Source of the DNA: Mucilaginibacter jinjuensis | Lineage (GTDB): Bacteria > Bacteroidota > Bacteroidia > Sphingobacteriales > Sphingobacteriaceae | DNA length: 64,000 bases | NCBI RefSeq assembly: GCF_028596025.1 | Contig: NZ_CP117167.1 | Span: forward strand, 5,890,001-5,954,000 | Direction of reading: 5' to 3' | Part shown: positions 16,908-25,419 of the stretch, piece by piece | Numbering within the stretch: position 1 is the first letter of the stretch | How the letters are laid out: every line of letters starts with the position of its first letter | The notes under the pieces: generated by a model | What the model was told of the DNA's origin: nothing | Databases searched by the model: none | Seen by the model: the letters and a program-made list of their open reading frames with translations, nothing else | Made by a program: the position numbers and the translations under genes

Positions 16908-17153
16908 TCAATGATGTTCATGAACACCATAGTGGGTTTCGAGCTCATGCGGCACGTGGCGATGCGAGTGGAAGTTTCCGTTTTCAATATCCCGTAACCC
17001 GGCTTCAATGCTTTGCTTAACGGCATCGGGCAGGTAATGGTAAAAGTCTGTACTGTTACGCTTCAGCACGGCTTTAATCTCACACAGCACATCGGGATCA
17101 TTTACCTCCAGCAGCTGTTTTATCAACTCTAATTTTTCGGTTTGCAGGTCCAT
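16908..17153 (-). CDS. Small antitoxin-like protein with His-rich tail
   Basis: An 81-residue protein, start ATG at 17153 (MDLQTEKLELIK). The N-terminal LQTEKLELIKQLLEVNDPDVLCEIKAVL and the later VKQSIEAGLRDIENGNF resemble the short antitoxins paired with RelE/ParE-type toxins in Bacteroidota, where a second ORF normally follows. Here no toxin ORF is found: the 167 bp downstream lack an open frame of suitable length. The C-terminus is rich in His (HSHRHVPHELETHYGVHEHH), which is unlike the usual antitoxin end and could bind metal. It may be an orphan antitoxin or a remnant; function uncertain. Confidence 0.6.
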   Translation of the reverse strand: MDLQTEKLELIKQLLEVNDPDVLCEIKAVLKRNSTDFYHYLPDAVKQSIEAGLRDIENGNFHSHRHVPHELETHYGVHEHH

Positions 17154-17211
17154 AATCAAATATACATAAAAATATACCTCACAAACACAATTAACTACCT
17201 GATAATTAATG

Positions 17212-17946
17212 CTATTTATGTATGTTCTTTAACACTACCGAAGTTGATTTTATATATGGTTTAAGCTGTGCATAAGTAATCAGCAAAACACGGTTAGGCT
17301 CGTGGTCCTGTGCTTCCTGCGGTAATACGGTATCTGTTTTTAGCAGTATGCCCTTGTCGGCAAAAATGTAGTCGCTCGTAATCACTTTGGGGGTTAATGC
17401 TTCTGTCGAATTAAGCAAATCATCATAAACATCTTTCTGCGCGTCTTCATCCTCCTTTACTATTTTTTCATCGTTGATGTTCTGCGTTAGCCATTTTTTA
17501 TAACGCGCTGTTAAATAATCAACACCAGCCTGGGTAATTTCGTTATCGAGTGTAAATGGTTTCCCGGTATGCACATCAAGCGTTAGCCACTCACCGAATG
17601 ATGTTGGGTGGTCGTCCATCCGGTTATAATATATTTCGATCGATATTACATCGGCATTTACAAACCCAACGCTATAAGTTACACCCGTTATACCACAGCC
17701 GCATTTTTGATAATTAGCCACAACATCTTCAAGCTTGTCGCCCTGCAATAAATTCTTTGGGGATAGGGCCTCTGTTAGTGCCGGATACTTAGTTGAAACT
17801 TCCGGAAACATCAGGCTATCCTTTTGCCCCTGGTAATGGATAAAAACCGTTTTGGTTGAAATTATAATATCGCTGCCCGGCTTGGTTTGGGCATAAGTAG
17901 TTTGGTAGGCCATTAGAAACAGAATAGCTAACAAGCAATATTTCAT
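17212..17946 (-). CDS. Exported protein, DUF3298/RsiV-like, function unknown
   Basis: A 244-residue protein with a signal peptide (MKYCLLAILFLMAYQTTYAQ). The mature part has a cysteine pair (YQKCGCGITG) near residue 90, then EWLTLDVHTGKPFTLDNEIT, which resembles the region of DUF3298/RsiV-like periplasmic proteins where a strand-turn precedes a helical pair. The resemblance is weak and no catalytic motif is seen. It lies upstream of the antitoxin-like gene (58 bp), with the same direction, and downstream of rsmA, separated from it by a large palindromic repeat. Confidence 0.6.
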   Translation of the reverse strand: MKYCLLAILFLMAYQTTYAQTKPGSDIIISTKTVFIHYQGQKDSLMFPEVSTKYPALTEALSPKNLLQGDKLEDVVANYQKCGCGITGVTYSVGFVNADVISIEIYYNRMDDHPTSFGEWLTLDVHTGKPFTLDNEITQAGVDYLTARYKKWLTQNINDEKIVKEDEDAQKDVYDDLLNSTEALTPKVITSDYIFADKGILLKTDTVLPQEAQDHEPNRVLLITYAQLKPYIKSTSVVLKNIHK

Positions 17947-18033
17947 CTAAGCTTATGATTTTATTAGCTGTAACGGAATAGGCTGCCTTTAATTATTACC
18001 GAGCTTAATCAGTATTGCGATTTTCATTATTAG

Positions 18034-18232
18034 CTCCCTCTAAGTCTCCTCCGGTACTATGGTGCATTCACAAGTTTGGTCGGCCTAACGTTATACCCCT
18101 TTTTAACATTTGGGCAAGTTGCACTGACAGTAGTGTTCCCCTAATTTAGGGGAATGCAATGACTGTGCTACCACTCCTAACATTAACAAGGGGTAGAAAA
18201 GCCTTCTATACCAGGGAGGATTTAGGAGGGGT
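18034..18232. repeat. Nested palindromic repeat region containing element copy 2
   Basis: The core at 18094-18195 is homologous (in inverted orientation) to the element at 3574-3680: ends TACCCCTT / AAGGGGTA and the central 19-bp palindrome TTCCCCTAATTTAGGGGAA at 18136-18154. Outside it a second imperfect inverted repeat is visible: CCCTCTAAGTCTCCTCCGG on the left (18036-18054) and the related complement of CCTCCTAAATCCTCCCTGG on the right (18212-18230). No gene is seen here. Confidence 0.7.
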
Positions 18233-19012
18233 TTACCTCGTTTCGCTTATTTTATTAGTCAAGTTCACAAAATCAGCAACGGTTAAACGTTCTGCTCGTA
18301 ATTCAAGTAATGCCTCCTCGCCCATTTTTTCTTTATTGATGAGTGACGATAGCGCGTTACGCAAAGTTTTTCTGCGCTGGTTAAAGCCTGCTTTTACCAC
18401 CTGCCAAAATAGTTTTTCATCACAATCTAAAGTAAATACCTCATTACGGGTTAATCTGATTACGCCCGATAAAACCTTTGGTGGCGGGTTAAACGCACCG
18501 GCTTTTACGGTAAACAAATATTCTACCTTATAATAGGCTTGCAGAAAAACGCTTAATATGCCATACTCTTTGCTTCCGGCTTTGGCAGCGCAGCGTTCGG
18601 CCACTTCTTTCTGGAACATACCAACCACCTCAACAACCTGGTGGCGGTTATCCAATACTTTAAATAAGATCTGCGAAGAAATATTGTAGGGGAAGTTGCC
18701 GATGATGGCGAAGTCCTTTTTAAATATGGTGTTGAAATCCATCTCCAGGAAATCAGCATTGATTATGCGCGGAGCAGCAGTGGGGTATTGTTTCAGCAGA
18801 AACTCATACGATTCGGTATCTATATCGATGAGGTAAGTTTCGTATTCGGTCTTCTGTAACAGCACGTCCGACAGGATTCCCATACCCGGCCCAACTTCAA
18901 GTACCTGGGTATAGCCTCGTTCCGGATTTAGTCCGTTTACAATACGGGCAGCAATGTTTTTATCAGTCAGAAAGTGCTGACCCAGGTGCTTTTTCGCTCT
19001 GACCAATGACAT
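18233..19012 (-). CDS. rsmA: 16S rRNA (adenine1518/1519-N6)-dimethyltransferase
   Basis: A 259-residue KsgA/RsmA enzyme that dimethylates two adjacent adenines in helix 45 of 16S rRNA. Recognised by QHFLTDKNIAARIV at the N-terminus, SAM motif LEVGPGMGILSDVLL (~residue 38), and the target-base motif NFPYNISSQILFK (~residue 107). The C-terminal helical domain (WQVVKAGFNQRRKTLRNAL) is intact. It starts 144 bp from the divergent pdxA, the arrangement often seen for pdxA-ksgA, though here the genes are head-to-head. Confidence 0.96.
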   Translation of the reverse strand: MSLVRAKKHLGQHFLTDKNIAARIVNGLNPERGYTQVLEVGPGMGILSDVLLQKTEYETYLIDIDTESYEFLLKQYPTAAPRIINADFLEMDFNTIFKKDFAIIGNFPYNISSQILFKVLDNRHQVVEVVGMFQKEVAERCAAKAGSKEYGILSVFLQAYYKVEYLFTVKAGAFNPPPKVLSGVIRLTRNEVFTLDCDEKLFWQVVKAGFNQRRKTLRNALSSLINKEKMGEEALLELRAERLTVADFVNLTNKISETR

Positions 19013-19156
19013 ATTCGTGAGTTTATTTGCAGCAAATTACGTGATATTTACGCTTTTGTCATGAATATTGGTGTTAAAATCTTTTATTTGCAGCGATTAT
19101 GTTGATTCGACACGATATCGGTGCAATCAATTTTCTATCGGTGTAATTCTGTAAGT

Positions 19157-20212
19157 ATGAGCGAAAAAATTAAAGTAGGTATTAGTATTGGTGATGTAAA
19201 CGGCATTGGGCTCGAAGTAATTATAAAAACTTTGGCCGATGCGCGCGTTTTTGATTATTGTACACCTATTGTTTACGGGCATACTAAAGTTGCATCATTT
19301 CACCGCCGTTTAAGCAACGTACACGACCTCAACTTTAACGTTATCAGCCATGCATCGCAGGCTGTACACAAAAAAGCCAACATGATTAATTGCTGGGAAG
19401 AGGACGTGAAGATAGAAGTTGGCGTTAACAACGAAACCGGCGGCAAATACGCGTTCCTTTCTTTGCAGAAAGCCACTGATGATTTAGTGAACGGCGATAT
19501 TGATGCGTTGGTTACCGCCCCCATCAACAAAGAAAACATCCAGAACGACGAGTTTAAATTTCCGGGACATACCGAATATTTGCAGGAGCGTGATAATGCG
19601 CCCGAGTCATTAATGTTTTTAGTAAGCGATACCCTGCGTGTTGGCGTAGTTACCGGCCACATACCTGTTACTAAAATAGCAGAGAGTATTACCGTTGAGA
19701 AAATACTGGGTAAGCTGAAGCTGATGAACGCTTCATTGCAAACCGATTTCTGGATCCGGAAACCACGTATTGCCGTGCTGGGCTTAAACCCGCATGCAGG
19801 TGATAACGGTTTAATTGGCACCGAAGAACAAACTACAATCATTCCGGCTATTGAAGAAGCCCGTGCCAATGATATTATGGCATTTGGCCCTTACCCGGCT
19901 GATGGCTTTTTTGCCAACGGCACTTACATGCAGTTTGATGCAGTGCTGGCCATGTACCACGACCAAGGATTAATTCCGTTTAAAACCATCGCTTTTGAAT
20001 CGGGTGTTAACTACACTGCGGGATTAAAATTTGTACGCACATCGCCCGATCATGGCACGGCGTATGATATTGCAGGTAAAAACCAGGCCTCAGAAATTTC
20101 ATTCCGCGAAGCTTTGTTTACAGCTATCCATATTGTAAAACACAGACGCGAGACAGCCGAACTGAACGAAAATCCATTGAAGTTTACCAAGTTAAGCCGC
20201 GACCGGGATTAA
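19157..20212 (+). CDS. pdxA: 4-hydroxythreonine-4-phosphate dehydrogenase
   Basis: A 351-residue enzyme of pyridoxal 5'-phosphate synthesis (DXP-dependent route), which oxidises and decarboxylates 4-phosphohydroxy-L-threonine. Motifs: KVGISIGDVNGIGLEVIIK at the start, VTAPINKENIQ, FPGHTEYL, the metal-binding MYHDQGLIPFK, and TSPDHGTAYDIAG. The ATG at 19157 (MSEKIKVG) is chosen over an in-frame ATG at 19121 because family proteins begin just before KVGISIGD. Confidence 0.95.
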   Translation: MSEKIKVGISIGDVNGIGLEVIIKTLADARVFDYCTPIVYGHTKVASFHRRLSNVHDLNFNVISHASQAVHKKANMINCWEEDVKIEVGVNNETGGKYAFLSLQKATDDLVNGDIDALVTAPINKENIQNDEFKFPGHTEYLQERDNAPESLMFLVSDTLRVGVVTGHIPVTKIAESITVEKILGKLKLMNASLQTDFWIRKPRIAVLGLNPHAGDNGLIGTEEQTTIIPAIEEARANDIMAFGPYPADGFFANGTYMQFDAVLAMYHDQGLIPFKTIAFESGVNYTAGLKFVRTSPDHGTAYDIAGKNQASEISFREALFTAIHIVKHRRETAELNENPLKFTKLSRDRD

Positions 20213-20246
20213 CTACCCCGATTGTTTTTTAACTTACAACATACAG

Positions 20247-20274
20247 TTTAATGTAAAACTGCGTTTACATTAAA
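20247..20274. terminator. Hairpin between pdxA and the DUF5009 gene
   Basis: Arms of 11 bp (TTTAATGTAAA and its complement) enclose the 6-base loop ACTGCG. There is no T-run after it, so it may be a weak terminator of pdxA or an operator of the following gene. Confidence 0.4.
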
Positions 20275-20307
20275 ACAAAATCATGCCCGTTAACATCTAT
20301 CTACCTA

Positions 20308-21489
20308 ATGAATAATGTTTACAACCGGGTAAGGTCAATAGATGCGTTCCGCGCGGTTACCATGTTCCTGATGATCTTTGTAAATGATCTGGACGGGATT
20401 CCCAAAGTACCAACGTGGCTTAAGCACGCCGGAGTTAATGCAGATGCCCTTGGCCTTGCCGATACTATTTTCCCGGCCTTTTTATTTATAGTAGGCCTTT
20501 CTATACCCTTCGCTTTCGAAAAGCGGATGAAACAGGGTGATACCAAAATCCCGATGCGGATCTTTACCCGCTCATTTGCCCTGATACTCATTGGTTTTTA
20601 TCATGCCAATATGGAAACCTACGATGAACATGCTGCCCTACTCCCTCAACCCGTTTGGGAAAGCCTGCTCACCTTTAGTTTCTTCTTCATATTTCTCGAT
20701 TACAGCCAGATCACAAAGGCAAAACGATATATACTACAAGGTTTTGGAATTGGTTTGCTGATCGTAATGTCACTCCTCTACAAAACCAGCGATCCCGGTC
20801 AATCATGGTTACACTTAACCTGGTGGGGTATATTGGGTTTAATTGGCTGGTCGTATTTGTTGTGCAGCCTTATTTATTACTATTCTGGTGGGTTGTTGTG
20901 GATCCAGGCCGCAGCATGGATCTTCTTCCTGTTCTTCAACCTTGATTTTCATTTCGGCATGCTTAACTTTTTGAGCGGTGTGCAAAAATATGCCTGGATA
21001 GCCGGTAATGGCGCTATGCAAGCCTTTACCATGGCAGGCATATTTGTATCTGTAATGTATATGCGCCTTAAACAAAGCCAGGAAGTCAAATTGCTTTGGG
21101 CAGGGATGATCCTGTTGGCCATTATCCTTTTCAACCTCGGCTTTATTGTACGCTACTTTAGCGGTGGTATTTCTAAAGCGCACGACACGCCATCGTGGGT
21201 ATTTATCTGTACCGGTATCAGTTTAGTGGTATATGCTTTCTTTGCCTTTGTGGTCGATTTTAAACACAAGTACAACTGGGTTAAAATTATAGAACCCGCA
21301 GGCAAGCAAACTTTTACCTGCTACCTGGTGCCCTTCCTCTTCTACCCTATCTATCAAATGACCGATTTGGGTTATCCCGAATACCTGAGCGAAGGCACAG
21401 GCGGCTTAATTAAATGCCTGGTGTTTTCATTCCTGATGATCTGGCTGGCCGGATTGTTAAATAAGATTGGGATTAGGTTGAAGATTTAA
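20308..21489 (+). CDS. DUF5009 / HGSNAT-like multi-pass membrane acyltransferase
   Basis: A 393-residue membrane protein with about ten predicted segments. The N-terminal RVRSIDAFRAVTMFLMIFVNDL and ADTIFPAFLFIVGLSIPFAFEKR are typical of DUF5009 proteins, related to heparan-alpha-glucosaminide N-acetyltransferase and acyltransferase-3 enzymes. These proteins probably move acyl groups to sugars across the membrane; no substrate can be named. It is monocistronic and followed directly by a GTCAT-type palindrome. Confidence 0.85.
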   Translation: MNNVYNRVRSIDAFRAVTMFLMIFVNDLDGIPKVPTWLKHAGVNADALGLADTIFPAFLFIVGLSIPFAFEKRMKQGDTKIPMRIFTRSFALILIGFYHANMETYDEHAALLPQPVWESLLTFSFFFIFLDYSQITKAKRYILQGFGIGLLIVMSLLYKTSDPGQSWLHLTWWGILGLIGWSYLLCSLIYYYSGGLLWIQAAAWIFFLFFNLDFHFGMLNFLSGVQKYAWIAGNGAMQAFTMAGIFVSVMYMRLKQSQEVKLLWAGMILLAIILFNLGFIVRYFSGGISKAHDTPSWVFICTGISLVVYAFFAFVVDFKHKYNWVKIIEPAGKQTFTCYLVPFLFYPIYQMTDLGYPEYLSEGTGGLIKCLVFSFLMIWLAGLLNKIGIRLKI

Positions 21490-21510
21490 TTTGGTGAGTG
21501 GTTGTACCCC

Positions 21511-21604
21511 TTTTGTCATTCCGAGGTACGAGGAATCTTCTGCGCCCTGTACAGCAGCAATGCATTACGAAGAAGATCCTTCGCTATCGCTCTGGATGAC
21601 AAAA
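21511..21604. repeat. GTCAT-ATGAC palindromic repeat (CCGAG subfamily)
   Basis: The left arm starts GTCATTCCGAGGTACGAGGA and the right arm ends CGCTATCGCTCTGGATGAC. The outermost bases (TTTTGTCAT / ATGACAAAA) are also complementary. One arm carries the module GAGGTACGA, the other GAGCGATAGCGA, as in the ATTGCGAG subfamily. It lies at the convergent ends of the DUF5009 and DinB genes. Confidence 0.75.
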
Positions 21605-21633
21605 GAAAGTTAACAAATCTTTCCGTCCATCCC

Positions 21634-22146
21634 CTACAAATATCTTTCTCTCAAAATATTCAAATGGTGCAGTTCATGCCCAGCCATAGCATACAGTAAT
21701 GCTTTAACAGTAATGGTATAACCGGTGGCATTTCCTCTGATGGCCAATTCTTCAGGCGTTAAACTATTGATGAAAAATAGATTACCGGCACGCACGGTTT
21801 TAAACTCCTCGGCCAAACTGGGTAATGTGCGGGTATTAGAGTGCGCTGCTGCCTCATAATCATTCTGACTAAATCCCGGCATGATTTGCTTTTCGCCACG
21901 GGCGAAGCAGAGCAGGCGATACGCAAAGATTTTTTCGGTATCAATTATATGGTTCAGGCATTGCTTTACCGTCCACTTATCTTCGGCGTAGGCATAGTCT
22001 CCTTTCTCGGGAGGCAGTTGCATAAAGAAATTATAGGTGCTGTCTTTTAGCTCAGTGAGTAATTCAATAACATCACCGTGTTCACTGGCCAGTTGTACAT
22101 AACCGGCCTGCATCGGCGAGTATTCATCGGGTTGGGGTGCATTCAT
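21634..22146 (-). CDS. DinB-like (DinB_2) four-helix protein, paralogue 1
   Basis: A 170-residue protein of the DinB/YfiT four-helix superfamily. The metal-binding histidines are in CLNHIIDTEKIFAYRLL (helix 2) and the C-terminal GHELHHLNILRERYL. Members include thiol transferases and metal-dependent hydrolases; most Bacteroidota copies have no assigned function. It is about 45% similar by eye to the neighbouring gene 22367-22879 and ends with almost the same motif, so the pair arose by tandem duplication. It is unrelated to dinB (polymerase IV). Confidence 0.88.
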   Translation of the reverse strand: MNAPQPDEYSPMQAGYVQLASEHGDVIELLTELKDSTYNFFMQLPPEKGDYAYAEDKWTVKQCLNHIIDTEKIFAYRLLCFARGEKQIMPGFSQNDYEAAAHSNTRTLPSLAEEFKTVRAGNLFFINSLTPEELAIRGNATGYTITVKALLYAMAGHELHHLNILRERYL

Positions 22147-22206
22147 AAATTGTGGTATTGGTGTACCATCAAATATAAAATAATTTGAATAGCCCTACTC
22201 TCCTCC

Positions 22207-22316
22207 GCAGTCGCTCGGCTCTTGCCGGGTGACCTGTATTGCGCGGCCTCCGGCCGTTATTAAAATAGGCCTGAGGCCTGTTGATAGTCGTCACTCGGCA
22301 AGAGCCGAGCGACTGC
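22207..22316. repeat. Palindromic repeat with 27-bp arms between the DinB paralogues
   Basis: Arms 22207-22233 and 22290-22316 are complementary with one mismatch in 27 (outer sequence GCAGTCGCTCGGCTC). The interior contains two smaller hairpins around GGCCTCCGGCC and AGGCCTGAGGCCT. It is G/C-richer than its surroundings and different from the GTCAT-type repeats. Confidence 0.8.
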
Positions 22317-22366
22317 AAAACTTTCGTTTCTTTTTCTTCCTTTCTCTTTTGTCCTCTCCTCTTCCT

Positions 22367-22879
22367 CTACAAATATCTATCTCTTAAAATACCCAGGTGA
22401 TGTATTTCGTGCCCGGCTATTACATAAAGCAAACCGTTAACGGTCATAAAATAACCATTGGCGCTGCCGGTAAGGGTTAGCTGCTCGGGGGTTAGGCTTT
22501 CATAAAGATACATGTTGGCCTCGCGCGTTGCTTTAAATTCGTCTGCAAGGCTTTTTATGCTTCTGCTCTCAGCATCTATCGCAAATACATACTGGTCCTG
22601 GTCAAAGCTTGGCAGTTCCGTCCTTTCTCCGCGCGAAAAGCAGAGCAAGCGGTAGGCGAATATCCGTTCGCTATCAATCAAATGGCTTATTACCTGTTTA
22701 ACAGTCCACTTACCTTCGGCGTAGGCAAAGCTTGCTTTACCGCGGGGTATCTGGGTTAAAAACTCGTAGGTATCGTCTTTTAACTTGTTTAACAGTTTAA
22801 CAATATCACCGCGGTTACTGGCAATTTGTACATAGTTGGCCTGCAAGGGGGCATATTCATTTGGTAAAGGTGTACTCAT
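22367..22879 (-). CDS. DinB-like (DinB_2) four-helix protein, paralogue 2
   Basis: A 170-residue DinB-superfamily protein and close paralogue of the preceding-listed gene: the same length, the same YAPLQANYVQIASNRGD-type start, and the metal ligands in VISHLIDSERIFAYRLL and GHEIHHLGILRDRYL. The ATG at 22879 (MSTPLPNEYA) is chosen over an in-frame ATG at 22894 to match the paralogue. The two copies have diverged in the loop after RGE (KQIMPGFSQ versus RTELPSFDQ). Function unknown. Confidence 0.88.
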   Translation of the reverse strand: MSTPLPNEYAPLQANYVQIASNRGDIVKLLNKLKDDTYEFLTQIPRGKASFAYAEGKWTVKQVISHLIDSERIFAYRLLCFSRGERTELPSFDQDQYVFAIDAESRSIKSLADEFKATREANMYLYESLTPEQLTLTGSANGYFMTVNGLLYVIAGHEIHHLGILRDRYL

Positions 22880-23009
22880 AAGGGCTTGTAACAATAGCTT
22901 TATAGCATCAAATATAAATTATAATTTTACCCGCTTCTATTTTTTTAGATGCAATATTGCGCAAATAGAAACGTCTCATAATTTACTAACAAACAACTAA
23001 CTATAAAAT

Positions 23010-25151
23010 ATGAACCTGAAAAAAATTTCCGGTCTGTCGGCACTGGCACTGCTCGCTGTTGCGGGTGTATCCTGCAAACGTTTAAGCACCGCAGGCGCAG
23101 ATAATGGCGAAGCCACTAATCCGTTTTTCGAGGCAAGCAAGCTACCCTTGCAGGCACCAGATTTTACCAAGATAAAAGATAGCGACTACCAGCCTGCCCT
23201 TGAAGAAGGCATGAAGCAGCAGCAAGCCGAGATCAGCAAAATTGCAGATAATACAGAAGCGCCTACTTTCGAAAACACTTTAGTGGCCCTGGAAAAAAGC
23301 GGACAATTGCTTAACCGTGTAAACGGCGTTTTTAACCTCGTAACCAGTGCCAATACCAACCCCACCTTGCAAAAGGTACAGGAAGATGAAGCATCTAAAC
23401 TGGCTGCAAACACCGATGCCATTTTCTTAAATACCAAATTGTTTAAACGTGTACAGGCCATCTACCAAAAACGCAACGATTTAAAACTGGATGCCGAATC
23501 GAAACGATTGGTTGAATATTACGAACAACGGTTCGAGCTGGCCGGGGCTAACCTATCTGAAAGTGCAAAAGATACGCTTAAGAAATACAACCAGGAAGAA
23601 GCCGGACTGAGCGCCAAATTCACCAACATGGTACTGGCAGCTAACAAAGCCGGTGCATTATTAATTACCGACAAAAGCGAATTAGCCGGCTTATCAGATG
23701 CCGAAATCCAGGCTGCTGCCGAGAATTCAAAAGCCGCTAAGCAGGATGGTAAATGGTTATTATCATTACAAAATACTACCCAGCAACCATTACTGCAGTC
23801 GCTGAGTAACCGGGCAACCCGTCAGAAATTATTTGAAGCATCATACACGCGTGCCGACAAAGGCGATGCCAACGATACCCGCAAAACCATTGCACGTATT
23901 GCCGAACTGCACGCTTTAGAAGCTAAGTTGTTAGGCTTTAGAAACTATGCCGACTGGAAACTGCGCGATCAAATGGCCCAAACACCAGAAGCTGTTGAGC
24001 AATTTCTGGGTAAACTGGTACCAGCCGCTACTGCAAAAGCAAAAGCTGAGGCTGCCGATATTCAGGCTGTGATAGATCAACAAAAAGGTGGCTTTAAACT
24101 GGAGCCCTGGGATTGGAATTTTTATGCAGAGCAGGTGCGCAAAGCAAAATATGACCTGGATGAGAACCAGATTAAACCATATTTTGAACTGGATAAGGTT
24201 TTAAAGGATGGTGTATTTTATGCAGCCAACCAACTGTACGGATTAACGTTTAAAGAGCGTAAAGATTTACCTGTATACCAACCTGATGTACGTGTATTTG
24301 ATGTATTTGACAAAGACGGCAGCCAGCTAGGTATCTTCTATTGCGATTACTTTAAACGCGATAATAAAAACGGTGGTGCCTGGATGAGCAACATTGTAGG
24401 ACAATCTAAATTACTGAACCAGAAACCGGTAATTTATAACGTGTGCAACTTTACCAAACCAGCACCAGGTAAACCGGCTTTAATTAGCGCCGATGATGCT
24501 AAAACCATGTTCCACGAATTTGGTCATGGGTTGCATGGTTTGTTCGCTAATGAGCAGTACCCAACCCTGGCCAGCCCGAATACTGCGCGTGATTATGTAG
24601 AATTCCCATCGCAATTTAATGAGCACTGGATGATGGATCCTAAAGTATTTGCCCACTTCGCTGTACATTACCAAACTGGTGCGCCAATGCCACAAGCTTT
24701 AGTTGATAAAATTAAAAAAGCAGGCACCTTTAACCAGGGCTATGCCTTAACCGAAGCTTTGGGTGGTGATGCTATTGATATGGCATGGAACACCCTTAGC
24801 GCCGATAATGCCAAACAGGATGTAGATAAATTTGAAGCAGCATCTCTGGCAAAAGCCGGATTGAATTTATCGCAGGTACCGCCGCGTTACCGCTCAAGTT
24901 ATTTTCTGCACATCTGGTCTAATGGCTATGCCGCCGGTTACTATGCTTACGCATGGACTGAAATGTTGGATGATGATGCCTTCTCCTGGTTTGAAGAAAA
25001 CGGTGGTTTAACCCGCGCTAATGGTCAGCGTTTCCGCGATATGATCTTGTCTAAAGGTAATACCGAAAGCTACGCAGATATGTTCAAAGCCTTCCGCGGC
25101 CACAACCCGGATATTAACCCGATGTTGAAGAGCAGGGGATTGGTGAAGTAA
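23010..25151 (+). CDS. dcp: M3 family zinc metallopeptidase (Dcp-like), lipoprotein
   Basis: A 713-residue peptidyl-dipeptidase of the thimet/M3 family. The zinc site is HEFGHGLHGLF (~residue 503), with the third ligand in the downstream NEHWM/DPKV region typical of Dcp. The N-terminus has a lipobox-like LLAVAGVSCKR, so the enzyme is probably anchored in the envelope and trims short peptides there. Length and C-terminus (FKAFRGHNPDINPML) are normal. The gene ends 20 bp before a GTCAT-type palindrome that also looks like a terminator. Confidence 0.93.
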   Translation: MNLKKISGLSALALLAVAGVSCKRLSTAGADNGEATNPFFEASKLPLQAPDFTKIKDSDYQPALEEGMKQQQAEISKIADNTEAPTFENTLVALEKSGQLLNRVNGVFNLVTSANTNPTLQKVQEDEASKLAANTDAIFLNTKLFKRVQAIYQKRNDLKLDAESKRLVEYYEQRFELAGANLSESAKDTLKKYNQEEAGLSAKFTNMVLAANKAGALLITDKSELAGLSDAEIQAAAENSKAAKQDGKWLLSLQNTTQQPLLQSLSNRATRQKLFEASYTRADKGDANDTRKTIARIAELHALEAKLLGFRNYADWKLRDQMAQTPEAVEQFLGKLVPAATAKAKAEAADIQAVIDQQKGGFKLEPWDWNFYAEQVRKAKYDLDENQIKPYFELDKVLKDGVFYAANQLYGLTFKERKDLPVYQPDVRVFDVFDKDGSQLGIFYCDYFKRDNKNGGAWMSNIVGQSKLLNQKPVIYNVCNFTKPAPGKPALISADDAKTMFHEFGHGLHGLFANEQYPTLASPNTARDYVEFPSQFNEHWMMDPKVFAHFAVHYQTGAPMPQALVDKIKKAGTFNQGYALTEALGGDAIDMAWNTLSADNAKQDVDKFEAASLAKAGLNLSQVPPRYRSSYFLHIWSNGYAAGYYAYAWTEMLDDDAFSWFEENGGLTRANGQRFRDMILSKGNTESYADMFKAFRGHNPDINPMLKSRGLVK

Positions 25152-25170
25152 GGAAAAAAGAGAATAAAAG

Positions 25171-25256
25171 AAAGGGTGTCATGCTGAGGCACTCGAAGCA
25201 TGGTGGGCAGGGTCTCTGCTCCCTGCGCTTCGGGCTTTAGGATGACACCCTTTTTT
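25171..25256. repeat. GTCAT-ATGAC palindrome (CTGAGGC subfamily) acting as a terminator
   Basis: The ends AAAGGGTGTCAT and ATGACACCCTTTTTT pair perfectly over the outer 12 bp and are followed by a T-run on the plus strand, as expected of a terminator for the M3 peptidase gene. The inner part contains CTGAGGCACTCGAAGC and GCGCTTCGGGCTTTAG. Confidence 0.7.
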
Positions 25257-25360
25257 ATTAACATATCGTAGAGGCCAACGCTTATGCTTCGTCCCAACGG
25301 AGTCGGGACAGCATAACAGCGCTCTTTTTGCATCTTCATAAATTAAATAAAGGAAAGGAT

Positions 25361-25392
25361 GTCATGTTGAGGCACTCGAAGCATGGCGGGAT
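25361..25392. repeat. Half copy of the GTCAT CTGAGGC-type repeat
   Basis: GTCATGTTGAGGCACTCGAA matches the left arm of the repeat at 25171 with one change, in the same orientation. The right arm is missing: the sequence runs into the C-terminal end of the histidine kinase gene. Confidence 0.65.
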
Positions 25393-25419
25393 GGATTAAA
25401 TGCATAGTGAGAAAAAACC

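Noticed and set aside
18034..18232. Possible insertion sequence
   Set aside because: No transposase frame is present; only nested palindromes.
21502..21699. Open frame of 65 codons after the DUF5009 gene
   Set aside because: It is translated from the GTCAT palindrome and the end of the DinB gene on the other strand.
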